Source: Podocnemis expansa (lineage: Eukaryota > Chordata > Testudines > Podocnemididae). From it: a stretch of 64,000 nucleotides of DNA. This document shows, one piece after another, positions 22,830-34,778 of the stretch; the stretch's first letter is position 1, and each line of letters opens with the position of its first letter. The position numbers and the translations under genes are program-made. The stretch is taken from assembly GCA_007922195.1 (NCBI GenBank), contig ML681995.1:21611722-21675721 (forward strand). The letters run 5' to 3'. The notes under the pieces were generated by a model. The model saw nothing but the letters and a program-made list of their open reading frames with translations, was not told the DNA's origin and did no database searches.

Positions 22830-24477
22830 ATGCACCCTAGAATATTCAGGGAGGTGAATCAGATTTCTGAGCCATTGGCTATTATTTCTGAAAAATCATG
22901 GAAGACTGGAGAGGTCCCAGAGGACTGCAAAAGAACTAATGTAGTGGCCATCTATAAAAAGGAAAATAAGGACGAGCCAGGGAATTACTTCACCGGTCAG
23001 TTTAACCTTCAAGCCTGGAAAAATAATGGAGAATTCCATTAGCAAACATGTAGAAGAGAATAAGGTGTTAAGTGATAGTCAACGTGGATTTGTCAAGAAC
23101 AAATTCTGTCAAACCATCCTGATAGCTTTCTGTGATGGGATAACAAGCCTTGTGCATACAGGGGAAGGGGTAAATATGGTGTATCTAGACTTTAGTAAGG
23201 CTTTTGATATAGTCTCACATCATCTTCTCATTAACAAATTAGGGAAGTACAGTCTGGATGGAGCTACTATAAGGTGGGAGCAAAGCTAGTTGGACAACCA
23301 CTCCTAGAGAGTAGCTGTCAACTGTTCACAGTCATGCTAGAAGGGCATAACAAGCAGAGTACTGCAGGGATCAGTTCTGGATCTGGTTCTGTTCAATATT
23401 TTCATCAATGATTTAGATGATGGCATGAAGAAGACACTTATAAAGTTTGCTTATAAAGCTGGCGGGGTGGGGGGGTTGCAAGTGCTTTGGAGGATAGAAT
23501 CACAATTCAAAATTATTTGGGTAAACTGGTGAAATGGTCTAAGGTAACTAGAATGAAATTTAACAAAGACAAGTGCAAAGTACTACACTTATGAAAGAAA
23601 AATCCATTGCACATATACAAAATGAGCAATGACTGCCTAGGAAGGAGTACTGTGGAAAGGGGTCTAGGTGTCATAATAGACTACAAGCTAAATATGAGTC
23701 CACTGTATAACACTGTTGCAAAAAAATCAAATAACTTTCTGGAATGTATTAACAGAAGTATCCAGAGGGCTAGCCATGTTAGTCTGCTTATAGCAAAAGC
23801 AGCGAGAGTCCTGTGGCACCTTATTTAGACTACCAGATTTCTTCAAGCATAAGCTTTCATGGCCTACAACCCAGTTTGTCAGGTACATCTGATAAACTGG
23901 GTTGTAGGCCACAAAAGCTTATGCTTGAAGAAATCTGTTAGTCTATAAGGTGCCACAGGACTCTCGCTGCTTTTATTAACAGAAGTATTGTAAGTAAAAC
24001 ATGAGAAGCAATGCTTCTGCTCTATTCTGCACTGAATAGGCCTCAAATGGAGTACAGTGTCCACTTCTGGGTGCCTCATTTCAGTAAAGATGTGGACAAA
24101 TTAGAGAAAGTCCAGAGAAGAGCAACAAGAATGATTAAAGGTCTGGTACACTTGACTTATCAGGGAAGAGTAAAAGAACTGTGTTTGTTTAGTCTGGAAG
24201 ACAGGAGACTGAGGGGGGACTTGATAATAGTTTTCAAATACCTAAGAGGTGTCATAAGGATGAGAGAGAAAAAATGTTCTCCTTAACTGCTGATGATTGG
24301 ACAAGAAGCAATGGGCTTAATTTACAGCAAGGGAGGTTTAGGTTGGAGGTTAGGAAAAAGTTCCTAACTGTTAGAGTGATTAACCACTGGAATAAATTGC
24401 CTAGGCAGCCTGTGGAATCTCCATCACAGGACGTTTTTAAGAGCAGGTTAGACAAGCACCTGTCAGGGATGGTTTAA
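22830..24477 (+). pseudogene. CR1 ORF2 (reverse transcriptase) remnant
   Basis: This is the broken ORF2 of the CR1 copy. Pieces in successive frames read WKTGEVPEDCKRTNVVAIYK (RT start), VEENKVLSDSQRGFVKNKFC, VNMVYLDFSKAFDIVSHHLL (first catalytic Asp present) and NIFINDLDDGM. The FADD motif expected next has decayed to FAYK, so the catalytic pair is lost. Further C-terminal pieces follow: RSTVERGLGVIIDYKLNMSP, QMEYSVHFWVPHFSKDVDKL, VQRRATRMIKGLVHLTYQGR, RRLRGDLIIVFKYLRG and RLEVRKKFLTVRVINHWNKL. Several frameshifts and stops separate them, and the PLE palindrome disrupts the region near 23762. Non-functional. Confidence 0.88.
23762..23974. mobile_element. Palindromic Penelope-tail element with 14-bp target duplication
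   Basis: The left arm is a PLE 3' tail on the minus strand (from CCAGAGGGCTAGCCATG to the centre near 23886). The right arm is the same tail on the plus strand, ending CGCTGCTTTT. The arms meet head to head at the same element position (AACCCAGTTTGTCAG / CTGATAAACTGGGTT). A perfect 14-bp duplication, ATTAACAGAAGTAT, flanks the unit (23748-23761 and 23975-23988), and CR1 sequence continues on both sides. The left arm keeps about 35 terminal bases that the right arm lacks. Confidence 0.92.
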
Positions 24478-25146
24478 GAGGGTCCTGCCATGAGTGCAGG
24501 GGACGGGACATGATGATGTCTCATGGTCTCTTCCATCTTCTATGATTCTATGATTTAAACTAGGTACCTTTTGCTGATGGCATCAGTGTCCATGGGAGGG
24601 GCAGTTAAAACATAATACTTTGGTGTATTCTGCAGTTCAGACTCACATACTTCAGGAGCGTGAACAACTTGGGCAAATAGGGGTATGGGTCCCCTGAGTA
24701 ACTGGCATGGGCGCAGAACTCACTCAGCCCTGGGACCATGGTGGGGAGAGTGAACTCCTCTCACTTTGCAGCTGTGCTAAGGGCACAAAACATACCTCTC
24801 CAAAAGGTGTTATATCTTTATTGCTCTGCATGCCCTGCCATAGCACATATATGGCATAGTTCAGACAAGCCAAGATTGTTTTGAAAAGCTGAATGTTTAT
24901 AAGCATTGTGTGAGAGTTGCTTTCCTTATGGACTCCTGAATTACAGCCCAGAGAAGGTGGTTTTTTTTTGTTTGTTTGTTTTTGCTATCCACTGGGTATC
25001 GTGCGGTAACAAGCAGTTCTCCTCTGGTGGGGTGTGGTGCTGAGGTTCCTTAGAGTAAGGACAAAATATAACCTTAACCTGTAAGAAAAACAACAGGGTG
25101 GGTGTGGAGACAAGGAACATTTGAAACATACTGTTTTCTGTCTATT

Positions 25147-25241
25147 GAAAGAGTCTAACAAAGTAGGATTTTCTTCTACGAAAGCTCATGCAATGAATAA
25201 ATCAGTTAATCTTTTAAGTGTCACTGGATTCCTTGTTTCCA
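25147..25241 (+). repeat. Penelope-like 3' tail fragment
   Basis: TCTACGAAAGCTCATGCAAT, GTTAATCTTTTAAGTGTCAC and TGGATTCCTTG follow the PLE terminus seen at 700-785, more diverged. Confidence 0.65.
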
Positions 25242-27477
25242 TCTATTGCAGAAGTCCCCGTAATGTTTCTGAGCTCTCACAAGGGTGTTTTCCTTCCCTT
25301 TTGTTTCTACATTGTCCCCATTAGTAACAAGCAAGTGAAATGAGATGACTGAGAAAGCTGCCTTTTGATACACCAGGGTTAAAGCCTCATGACCTCTAGC
25401 ACTCAAAGGTGTATATATACACATGAATTAAAATAATCAGAATTTAGAAAATCAAGCCTTACAGATGGACAGTAATAAGATTATGTGTTAATGCACCCTA
25501 CCTTCCTTAGGTAGGTCCTGGATCCAGAGACCCGCACAAAATTACACAATAGCAGTATTGAACCATCTGTCATTTCTAACTAGCCAGTGCCTACTTGGCA
25601 AAGAGTCTGATAAGAACTTCCAGGAACTCAGGCTGACTTTAGGGCCCAACAACTTTATTTGAACACATGTTTGACAAAGAGATAATTAGATGAATGCAAC
25701 TTATAGTCACATCCTCCTGGGCAACCACCAGCGGAGCAGATGTTACAAATCATTATATTAGACAACAGGCAATTTCAGTGAGCTGCCAGACCTTGAGGGA
25801 ATGGAAAGTTGACTCTCACCCCATAACATTTTTGCAGCCATTCATGACCTAGAATGCCAGGGAAGTTAGAGTGGCATGAATCTCACTGACTGGGTTTGAG
25901 CCCCACATGCAGGTTTTAATCAGGTAAAGGCAGAGGCAATATTCATATTAATCTGTATTCGGATGCAACAATCAGATTAAAATCCTGCAAACTAGACTCT
26001 GTTTCCAGCCTCAGTGCCCGAGTCAGAAAACAAATCTGACTGAGCAGGTGCAAATTATATAGAAGCCTCCAGCAAGCTACAGCTGCATTTCCTGCTGCTG
26101 CTAGATTAACTCAAAATAATCTATTTTATCTATTTGAAGCAATAATTGATCGTTAGGTATTATTACAAGTCAAGTCAGCTAATGATATTTTATACTTGTC
26201 CTGCAGTAAAGTTTCTCTTACTAAAAACTGGTTAGGAAAGGGTCAAAAAATACATAAAGGGAGAGCAATGAGGTCCTTGGACATACAGATTAACAGCTTT
26301 GAAGAATGACAACCTAAAACCCTAAAGATCCTAAATTTTTATTTAGGTGCCTAACTAACAGGCTGGGTTTTCTTTGAAGTTAGTGGGAGCCACTGGCTGT
26401 TTTGCACTTTTGAAAATCATGCCATGTATTTAGGCACTTAAGCAGAACCTTAGGAAGCCTTATTTTAGGCCCCTTTTATAATAAATAATGGTTCACCCCC
26501 TTGCCTCTTTCAGAGAATGTCCAATAGTTGTAGTTTCCACCAGTCCTATAAAATTTTCTACTTCCTGGTCAAAAAGCAAGGGGCATTGTCCCTCATATAC
26601 TGTAGTGAAGAAGACATCTTCCTTGGTAGAGGGATAACTAGTGGTAGAATTGAATAGATTCCTCAATGGATTTTTCTGGATAAATATGCATGATTTAAAA
26701 CTAGATTTGCTTCAGCTGTGTTTGTGGTTCTATTTTGTTCACCCTTCCTTTGTATCCTAGTGGATGACTTTACTGGCAAGAATGCTTGAGAAAACAGTGA
26801 ATTTTAAGCCCACTGCAGAGGAGATTTCTGGAAAGAAATTTTTTAATTCAAACGTAGTATTTACACAGGGAATCTAGGAGTTCCTTCCATCTAGTCAAAG
26901 AACAGCATGAATGCTATATAACCTCTTTGTCCAATAACAGCAGACCAACTGTTCAAGTTTCAGACTCTAATACACTAAACTGCTGATGAGAATTGACTAA
27001 AAATGTAAAAAACTGATTGTTTTCAATTAAAAAGGTACAAATTCCCCCTCCCCTTTCTCAAAACATCACATTTTTAACAGCTCTGTTGCTCACAACCAGT
27101 TCTATAGAGAAAAGAGTCTGCAAAGTAAGTATTCAGAAAATAATTGCACATTAGGATATGAACTTTCTTCTACCTCAGATAGCTAATAGCTTTACAATGA
27201 CACATTCCACTGGATTCTCCTTACAGTAAGGTGATCCCAAACAAGCAAGAATAATTTAATCCAGGAAATGGCATTAAACTAGAGGTGGACTAAGTTCTAA
27301 ATGTTCACTTTGAATGGTTATTCAAGCTAAACTTAACCTTTCAAATTAGAAATTGGGAAATAACTTTTGTGACTACACCTTTCTTTCAGTATTTCCTCTT
27401 AGGGTGTAACCTGGAAGCAGGAAATGCATCTATGAAAACAAAAATAAATTATGACGGGAAAGAGTTGGGTTCAGAGG
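25242..27477. other. Mostly unassigned; one palindromic TTTAGGCACCTAA-type repeat
   Basis: Around 26325-26460, TTATTTAGGTGCCTAACTAA on the left and TGTATTTAGGCACTTAAGCA on the right form a loose inverted pair, the same style as 47095-47330. The remainder, including a complex stretch at 26040-26160, shows nothing I can name. Confidence 0.4.
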
Positions 27478-27655
27478 AACATAGGAATTGCCATAATAGA
27501 CCAGAATAGTGTTCCATCCACTATAGCATTCTTTTTCTGTCACTAGTACCAGATGTTTCAGAGGTAGGTGAATGAAACCATGAAGAAGTCAGTTTTAGAA
27601 TAAGCTGCTCCTGGAAGTTTCTTCCTAACCTCCTCAGTTAGTAATTGGCTTATAT
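27478..27655 (+). repeat. Interspersed repeat fragment (probable old CR1-type)
   Basis: GAACATAGGAATTGCCATAA and ATAGACCAGAATAGTGTTCC resemble a common reptile repeat with the theme 'aagaattgccatactgggtcagacc'. Family placement is from memory and uncertain. Confidence 0.5.
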
Positions 27656-27944
27656 TTCTAAATATGAAGGTTTTTATCAAGAGCTGGTTAAAAAAATGGA
27701 TTTCTTGTCCCACAAGGAATTCTGAAGTTCCAAAATTTTGTTTGTCCCAGATCCAAGATGAAAAGCAGAAATCTCAGAATTTTTCACGAAACAGAATACT
27801 TTATTGTGACTTTATTAAAATGTTTCATTTCAGGAAGATTTAATGCTTCTTCTTTATGAGTTCAACTTTTAAATTTGTAAGTCAAAACATTTCTGTTTTT
27901 TTATCATAGTCATAATGATAGGAAAGTTGAAATGGCTTGAGCTT

Positions 27945-28118
27945 ACAACACCTCTGTGAGGTAGGGAACTTATCAAAACACCTTATTTTACAGATGAGGC
28001 ACTGGGGCACAAAAAGACTGGAAAAGTTCTTAAAGGTCAGACTGGAAGGCTGTTGTAGAGAGCTGACCCATATCTCCTGACTACCAAGCTATCATCCTAA
28101 CCATTGGGTCACTTTTCA
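27945..28118 (-). repeat. MIR/CORE-like SINE fragment
   Basis: TGTGAGGTAGGGAACTTATC, TTACAGATGAGGCACTGGGG and ATCCTAACCATTGGGTCAC follow the reverse strand of a MIR-like SINE, diverged. Confidence 0.6.
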
Positions 28119-30733
28119 TAACACCAGCAATGATAAAGAAATCAGCCTTGTTGTTTAAAACCTTTTCAACATGTCTTGGCAGCCTTACATTTAAATTACT
28201 GATGTCTGTACCCAGCTTTAGCTAAAAATAAAACTGGGGGAGCACAGATTTGCTTTTAATTTTGTTTAAGAAAATTATAGAGAGAGATTTTTGTCAACTT
28301 TTTTGTAATTAAAAGCAATGTTGACCAATCTAAAAAGTTGCCAATTTAAAAACAAAAACAAAAATGAAAAAACCCAAACAACATTCCCTCCAGGAAAAAA
28401 CCCCAGTAGCTAATTTTTTTGTGTGTGTGGAATTTCTCTTTCCAAAACTTTGAAAATTCTGACATTTTCACCCAGACCTTGCTAAAAAGTTATATCCACT
28501 AATGTTTCTAAACTTTCCCCCTACTCATATAATCTTTCCATGAAGCATTTTTAGGGTGGAGAAAAACTACAGATTTAAAGAGTTAACTGGTTTTGTTTGC
28601 TGCTGGATGGCAAAGTGGAGGTGAAAAACTAGGAGGGCGTGAAAATTAAAAAATCCCTGAAAACTAGAGTTTTAACCAGAAGTGAAATTCATCTCTTTTT
28701 TTCCCTGCTGCATCCCTTTATCATTGTTTCTCTTTTGCCTTCATCTTCTGTTTGCTCATCCGCATTTCCTACGAAATTAATGGTAATGGTGGCAAATGAC
28801 TGAAACTAAATTGTAAAGCAAAGTGTTGTTTCGTCTGCCTTACCAACTAAATAGAGTAGTTTAGAACACAGAGTTGATCCCACTGAAGCTAAAGAAAGCT
28901 TTGCCATTGACTTTAGAGGTTGCAGAATTGGCCTGTAAATATGCTACCACTTAATCCCCTAAATAATCCAGATCGTCTTCTGATAATTGTGGCTAGACAA
29001 TATTACAAGCTGTCCTAGACGGTCACTCCTCTTGGGCCTCATGTTAGGCAGAAGTACTGTGGGAGTTCTGTGATGCCCACAGTGTTATATAGTCCTTTTG
29101 CCAACAGATGAATTTCAGCCTCTAGGAAATTGCTTTTAATTCTTTGTCTCATGCTAACTCTTATTATCACTCTCAAATTGCTTTGAGGGAGGCTTGGGAA
29201 ACTTCTGCCAGAAACAAACATGAGCTTTTATGAATTTCAATTCTAACTATAACAAACTATTTTTATCAGGTACCTTTTGTATGATGTAGGGCTGGAGTGA
29301 TGATGGGAAGCAGGCCTTGGCAATGTCATCTCAAACTTGGTTTCACTTTAGTCCCAAAGGCAAGGGGGTCACATCCTGTGTTTAAAATTGGTGATAGGAG
29401 TGCATAATTAGACCTTTTGGTTTTGCCCACACTTGGAAATGTAGAAGAAAAAGCTCACCTATGATACTACTAGTAGGAGAATGTTTACTAAAATTCCCTT
29501 GTGTAGACAGGACTTTTGAGACTGGAGTTGACCCTGAAAGAGGGTTTCTTGGAATGGTATCATGTTCCATTGTGTGCATTTGAAACAAAGAAAATCCTAT
29601 CAAAATAAAGCACTAGAATTTCCCCCTGGGGGAGTATGCATGAGAATGAGCCATACATAACAAATATTAGTCATGTTGGTTAATGCACAAAAGGAAGGTG
29701 CTCAGATATTACAGTGATAAGGGCAGTACAAAAGCTGATATAGAATAGAGATGAAGGACTGGTAATTATTTCAGCACTGCCTCATCTCTGATACATACAA
29801 CAGAACATGTTCTTGACTGCCTCCCTGTCATTAAACAACTGCTAAAGCAAGCTTAGCAGGACAATTTGAACACATAAACAGAAATGTCTTTATTATGACA
29901 ACAGTTAAAACAAGCAGTTGATGCACAAATGGGGGCAGTAGATAGAAGTACATTTGGGGTAAGGCTACACTGTCAATGATAGCTGGAGAACCAACAGCAT
30001 AGCATCAATTATGGAAGTTTGATTGACCATCTGTAAAGATGTGCGCAGTTGGACTCAGAATTAGCTGGAGGTTGATTGGCTAAGATCTACCTGGCAAGAA
30101 GCATAGTGCTAATTCAATGGGAAGGAATTTCCTGTTGAATCTGTACTGTGTGGCCTCTGAAGGAAGTAGGTGGTAGACGGTCAGAGGGAGATACACAAGG
30201 TATTTTGAGTACTTTGAGTATCTCCATTTGACTGCTGCCGAAATCACACTGCAGTGTAGATCAGGGCTTGGTGAGTGTGGGCTATGTTCATCCGAGCTAT
30301 CTGTCTAAAAGGGTCAGGGTTACAACAGCTGAATGCACTGAGAGAATGCTCCTCTAGGAATTTCAGCCCAATTCCCATTTTTCCAGTTGCCATTCTACTT
30401 CTAAAATTGACACTAAACAGAGATAAAGGCAGACAGCTACCTCTCCTTTTGTTTACACAGCCCCTTCCCTCCCACACAAAAATCATTGCACAACCCAAAA
30501 CTTAACACCACATGTAACATCTTCCCAAGAATCAACAAACTGATGCAATAAGGAACTCTGAAGAGTAAATGTAACATTGTCACCTGGTGGCTCCTGACAT
30601 AACTATTTTGTCTTCTGCTGGTTATGGACCAACACAGAACCAACATCCTCTCTTTTTATACTCCCTCCTGATTAACCTGGGTGGGTTCTGCTGATATATA
30701 CAAATCAGAGTCAGTAGCTTTAAATTAAGCTAG
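28119..30733. other. Mostly unassigned AT-rich sequence
   Basis: A short piece at 29695-29737 (AGGTGCTCAGATATTACAGTG) looks like the 3' end of the MIR-like SINE. No gene is recognised. Around 28866-28935 there is a loose fragment of the CATTGACTT-type foldback family. Confidence 0.3.
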
Positions 30734-30741
30734 ATCTGCAG

Positions 30742-31129
30742 CAATGTTCCCTGTAAGCTGCGTTGGCGCGCTGCAGCGCAGCCCGCCGCAGCCGCCAGTG
30801 CAGCAAAATCTGAGCATGCTCTGTAGAGCTTCTCTGGGCCAGGAGCCCCGAGGTAAGTTTGTCGGGGCTGGGGGGCCACTGGGAGTGGAGGGAGGGGCGA
30901 GCGGGAGCAGGGGGGAGTGCTGCCAGGAGCAGGGGGCGAGCAGGAGTGTGGGGGGGTGATGCCAGGAGCAGGGGGCGAGTGGGAGCGGGGGGGCTGCTGC
31001 CCAGAGCGGGGGGGTAATGCCGGGAGCAGGGGAACTAGCAGGAGCAGGGGGCATGCCGCCAGGAGCGGGGGGGAGCGCAGAAAGCAACAGGAGTTGCTCA
31101 GCTGCCCTCTCCCCTTAGAGGGAACATTG
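30742..31129. mobile_element. hAT-type MITE with internal GC-rich minisatellite (388 bp)
   Basis: The ends CAATGTTCCCTGTAAG and CTTAGAGGGAACATTG are inverted repeats, flanked by a perfect 8-bp duplication ATCTGCAG (30734-30741 and 31130-31137). The interior from about 30880 to 31080 is built from degenerate GGAGCAGGGGGCGAGCGGGAG units. There is no coding content. Confidence 0.92.
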
Positions 31130-31137
31130 ATCTGCAG

Positions 31138-32235
31138 TATACTTGGGCTAATAATGACATTTGTGTTGACAGAAGAGTAAAAAATAAAATATAGTTCACC
31201 CTACTGATGCTATTTCTTTCCTGTTGTTTTTGTATGTATCTGATGACATTGTTAAAAAATGGACAGTAACAAATAGGGGAATAAGTTTTTGTCTAAGCCT
31301 TATGGCCTAAGATGGCTAATGGAAGGAGCTGCCTATTCCCTTTATTGGTGCAATGGAGAGCTTAATTGGCATGGATGACATAGCTACATCTGCTTTGTTT
31401 TGTGGCAAGACTTGTTTCCAAGAGATAAGGAGTGTACGTAAGCATCCACAGTGCTCTTAGCTCGACTCCCATGGGCACTTTGCTGGAAGAGACAGCACAG
31501 GCTGAGGTCATCACAATGACATATGACTAACACCATAGCAGCAGAACTGAGTGGGGTTGGAAGAAGCCCTGCATAACCAGCATGTTAATGATGTACTCAC
31601 TAGGCTGGGTTTGACGGAGGTGACTCCAGATAGGGCCAGTCAAGCAGCTTCCTTGGGTCTGGAGGCAGAGCCATGAAGATACAGTTGTACTGTTACTTCT
31701 TACTGATCTGAACCGTGTGCAGTGGTTGGGGGATTGGTGAGAAGGCTTTATTATCTGTGGGACATTGGGACATTGGCACTGGTAGGCTGGAAGAGTGTTA
31801 GACGGACTGCTATGCAAAATTACTGGAGAAGTCAGGCTATTTTCATTTATTCACATATATGTTTGGTGGCTGGGCTTTTCCAAAACTATGGCTCTGTTCC
31901 TTTTCCCCTAAGAAAGGTTTCGTTCTTTACATACAGTCTTGGAGTACTTCTGAGGGGGTGTTTTACCTGTCAAGGGCACCCAAGGAGGGTATATTTAATC
32001 TTCCTAGGTATCTGTTTGGGGATTGAGCTAGTTCAGTTATTTTCCAAGACTGATCCTAGATATATTGAACCCAGCCCTTCCTGCTGCCATGAAGAACCTG
32101 GCCAGTGAATTGCATCTGGTTAACACTTTGTTTCTTCAAAGACCTGAGCCTCAGCCTTTCCTTCAGCATATCTCTAAGGATCATGTTCCAGCCAGCCATT
32201 CCAAGAGCTGGAAACCATAGGGGTTCTCCTGACCA
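31138..32235. other. Unassigned sequence
   Basis: No gene or recognised repeat. A 128-codon frame at 31722-32108 (+) has no domain I recognise, no splice context and no supporting neighbours. Confidence 0.3.
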
Positions 32236-32338
32236 AGACAAAATGATGTGAAAGATGGTCTGTGGCCTGTGTTCTACAGGAGGTTAGAATAGATTATCAC
32301 AACGTTCCTTTCTGGCCCAGAATCTGTGAATCTATGGC
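32236..32338 (+). repeat. CR1 3' end fragment
   Basis: TACAGGAGGTTAGAATAGAT, TATCACAACGTTCCTTTCTG and GCCCAGAATCTGTGAATCTATGG are CR1 3' terminal text in plus orientation. Confidence 0.8.
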
Positions 32339-32384
32339 CTTGACTGAGTGGGCCCTTAAATGGGTTTGGGACAGATTTTCTGAA

Positions 32385-32550
32385 AAGATTTCAGGGCTAG
32401 ATTTTTAGCTGGTCAGCACCCACAAATGAGGTGAGATTTTCAAAGGTTCTCTCTGTGTTAGGTTCTCACCCACTGCAGTATTTATGGCCAGTTTCAAAAA
32501 TCCTCAGCACAAACACATGGGCCATTTTCGTAAATCTGGCCCTTAATGGC
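32385..32550. repeat. Degenerate palindromic 'aaatctggcc' repeat
   Basis: AGGTGAGATTTTCAAAGGTT and CAGTTTCAAAAATCCTCAGC lie in inverted similarity, and the block ends in AAATCTGGCCC. It is a diverged relative of 47095-47330. Confidence 0.4.
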
Positions 32551-32658
32551 TTTGTCCCTCTAACTAACTGTTGTAGTGGTAGCAGCCAATATAAACGGAA
32601 CAGTTAAAAACTGAAATCCTTGTATTTTCAATCTGCCTATTAAATTTCAAAAAAACCC

Positions 32659-32708
32659 AACCAACCAACCAACCAACCAACCAACCAACCAACCAACCAA
32701 CCAACCAA
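32659..32708 (+). repeat. (AACC)n microsatellite
   Basis: About twelve tandem AACC units followed by poly-A. Confidence 0.97.
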
Positions 32709-33243
32709 AAAAAAAACAACCAACAATGTAGGGTCTTGCTTATCCTCTGGGTGCAGTTCTGGCCACACTTAAGTTATTGCAAAACTCCCATTGACTTCAG
32801 CATGGTTAGAATTACACCCAAAGTTTCTAGCACCAGTGTATCTACTCTGCTGTAACTGCACCAGTGAAAACGCATGGAGTAGACTTGCTGTGCTGATGTA
32901 AATTGGCCCAACCTTGCATGAAATTAAAGCCTGCCTTCTCAGTGCTGAATTCCTTCAATACCCTTTGACTTGACAGTAATGGCCAGCCTCACTTACATAT
33001 CTTTAAAAATATTTATTAAATTTAGAAATGCTTACTATACGATAAGTCCATTTTTGCCCTCACATAGTCCTGGTAGAAGCAGGCAAATAGCTCCCCCCCC
33101 CCCCAGTTAGCTAGTTGGGCTGAGAAATTGGGAGTGGGAGAGAGAGTTTTGCGTGGCCCTGAAATGGAAAAAAATTGTAAAAATGAAATAATTATTAAAA
33201 AAATGGGTTGAATGATATTTTTCTTTTATATTTTTGGAGGGGA

Positions 33244-33246
<3 letters not shown>

Positions 33247-33284
<38 letters not shown>
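33247..33284 (+). repeat. (GT)19 microsatellite
   Basis: Uninterrupted GT dinucleotides. Confidence 0.97.
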
Positions 33285-33286
<2 letters not shown>

Positions 33287-34315
33287 GGTGAAGTAAATGT
33301 CGAAAAAAAGTTATTTTTGAATTGAAAATGAGGGGTTCTCAAAGTTATATTCCATGTTACAATTTCTGTTGCCCTATACTGTTAAAATAAGTACTAATGA
33401 CTAGATGAACCACATACCTTTTTTGAGATTGATGGCTGTGAATTCATCTTTAAATTAACATAACTGAGGATAAATTAATCACAAGTCCACACTTAAGACA
33501 AAAGGAGTTTTGTCTTTGTCAAAAGGAGATTTTAGATAAAATGACTAGAGTTTGCTACAATTTGTGAGTCTTGAGTGGCAGTTTTATTTTTTGTGGGGGG
33601 GAAGTAATCTAAATAAACTTGAGGGGAAACTTAAGCCTGTGAATGCTTCCTGGGAGGGGAAGCATGTTGGAATGTGAAGTAGTAGGTCAACAGAAAGCGA
33701 GAGGTTTGGGACTGCAGTGAGTCAACTTTTGTCCAAGGTAGAACAAGACAACCACTAAATCCTTGGGAGATGCATTTTGAGAACAGTATCTAAGAATGTG
33801 TTCACTTCATTGTTTGTATGCAGGTGCAATCTGGAACAATAACTGTGTGCATGCACCAATAAAGAAAATAAAGCATGAGGAGGTGCCTGGCTGGTTCAAA
33901 GGGACATGCTGATGCTATTGTCCCAGTGAGCAGGCCACCAGTGTTTCTAGTCAGAGCCTTTGTACATCTTCACAACAAAGATCTAAAACCTCATGTTGTT
34001 AGCTGCAAGTTGGCCATTGCAGTGTAACGTGATTTTATTTTATGGAGTTTAGTGTGTACACAGTATAAGATTCAGCAGCTGGTCTAATCAGCATTTTTGT
34101 TATATTGAGTGGAGTAGAGCAAGAGGAGGAGGAGTGATCACTCAGAGTTGGAAAGGAATTTTCCCCCAATTCAGATTGGCAGAAACCCAGAATTTTTTTG
34201 GTTTTGTTTTGTTTGCTTGTTTGTTTCCAGCTTCTGCTGCAGCATGGAGCCACAGCTCTAAACTAGCAGAACTGATGGATTTTCAGAACCTTGAAGTTTT
34301 TAAATCATGATCTGA
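33285..34315. other. Unassigned AT-rich sequence
   Basis: No gene or recognised repeat. Confidence 0.3.
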
Positions 34316-34431
34316 GGACTTCAGTAACTCATCCAGAGGTTAGGGGTGCATAACAGGAGTGGCTGGGTGAGGTTCTGTGGCTTGCAACGTGCAGGAGGTC
34401 AGACTAGCTGATCATATTGGTCTCTTGTGAC
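34316..34431 (+). repeat. CR1 3' end fragment
   Basis: GTGGCTTGCAACGTGCAGGA, GGTCAGACTAGCTGATCATA and TGGTCTCTTGTGACC follow the CR1 3' terminus. It is the insertion site of the adjacent PLE palindrome. Confidence 0.78.
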
Positions 34432-34444
34432 CTTAGAATCTTGA

Positions 34445-34546
34445 AACAAAGAAGGAGTCCTGTGGCGCGTAAAGACTAGTCTTTAAGTGCCACAGGACTC
34501 CTTGTTTGCTTTACTGAACAGGAATAACATGGCTGCACCTTTGAAA
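34445..34546. mobile_element. Minimal palindromic Penelope-tail element, 13-bp target duplication
   Basis: The left arm (AGGAGTCCTGTGGCGCGTAA) is the inverse of the right arm (TTAAGTGCCACAGGACTCCT). They meet at the palindrome AGACTAGTCT. The right arm continues through TTACTGAACAGGAATAACAT to GGCTGCACCTTTGAAA. A perfect 13-bp duplication, CTTAGAATCTTGA, flanks it (34432-34444 and 34547-34559). Confidence 0.9.
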
Positions 34547-34778
34547 CTTAGAATCTTGAGACTTTGTATGTAGGGTTGCAGCTGCTAAGGGGGCAGGAAG
34601 TCACAATCAGTGTTAGAAAAATCTTGGATTGCTTGCTTGAGGGGAAAAAATCTGTATTTTACTAGTCCCAGGGAATGGGGAAGGAAGATGCAGCTACTTC
34701 CTATTATTGGAAGCCATTAATATGGTATTTTCAAAGACACAGAGCATGGAGGTTTGGAACTGACAGCACAGGAACACT

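Larger units (their letters stand above)
22712..24556 (+). mobile_element. CR1 LINE, 5'-truncated, plus strand
   Basis: This carries part of the CR1 RT, the downstream region and the complete 3' end, finishing in the short tandem TATGATTCTATGATTT at 24541-24556. It is interrupted by a palindromic PLE-tail element at 23762-23974. The start coincides, within a few bases of element sequence, with the truncated end of the minus-strand copy at 9003. Confidence 0.9.

Noticed and set aside
23762..23974. CRISPR-like or hairpin RNA gene reading of the repeated tails
   Set aside because: The repeats are PLE tails with target duplications; there is no spacer-repeat periodicity.
29958..30266. Possible degraded Harbinger-type MITE with AAGGCTACACTGTC and CAGTGTAGATCAGGGC ends
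   Set aside because: The ends match only partly, no target duplication is clear, and the interior shows no palindrome array.
31722..32108. 128-codon open frame (+) as a possible host exon
   Set aside because: No recognisable domain, a random-looking composition, no splice context or homologous neighbour; its right part lies next to CR1-derived sequence.
32659..32708. (AACC)n, (GT)n and (TTTC)n arrays as telomere-like or regulatory repeats
   Set aside because: Ordinary microsatellites; none has a telomeric TTAGGG unit or array context.
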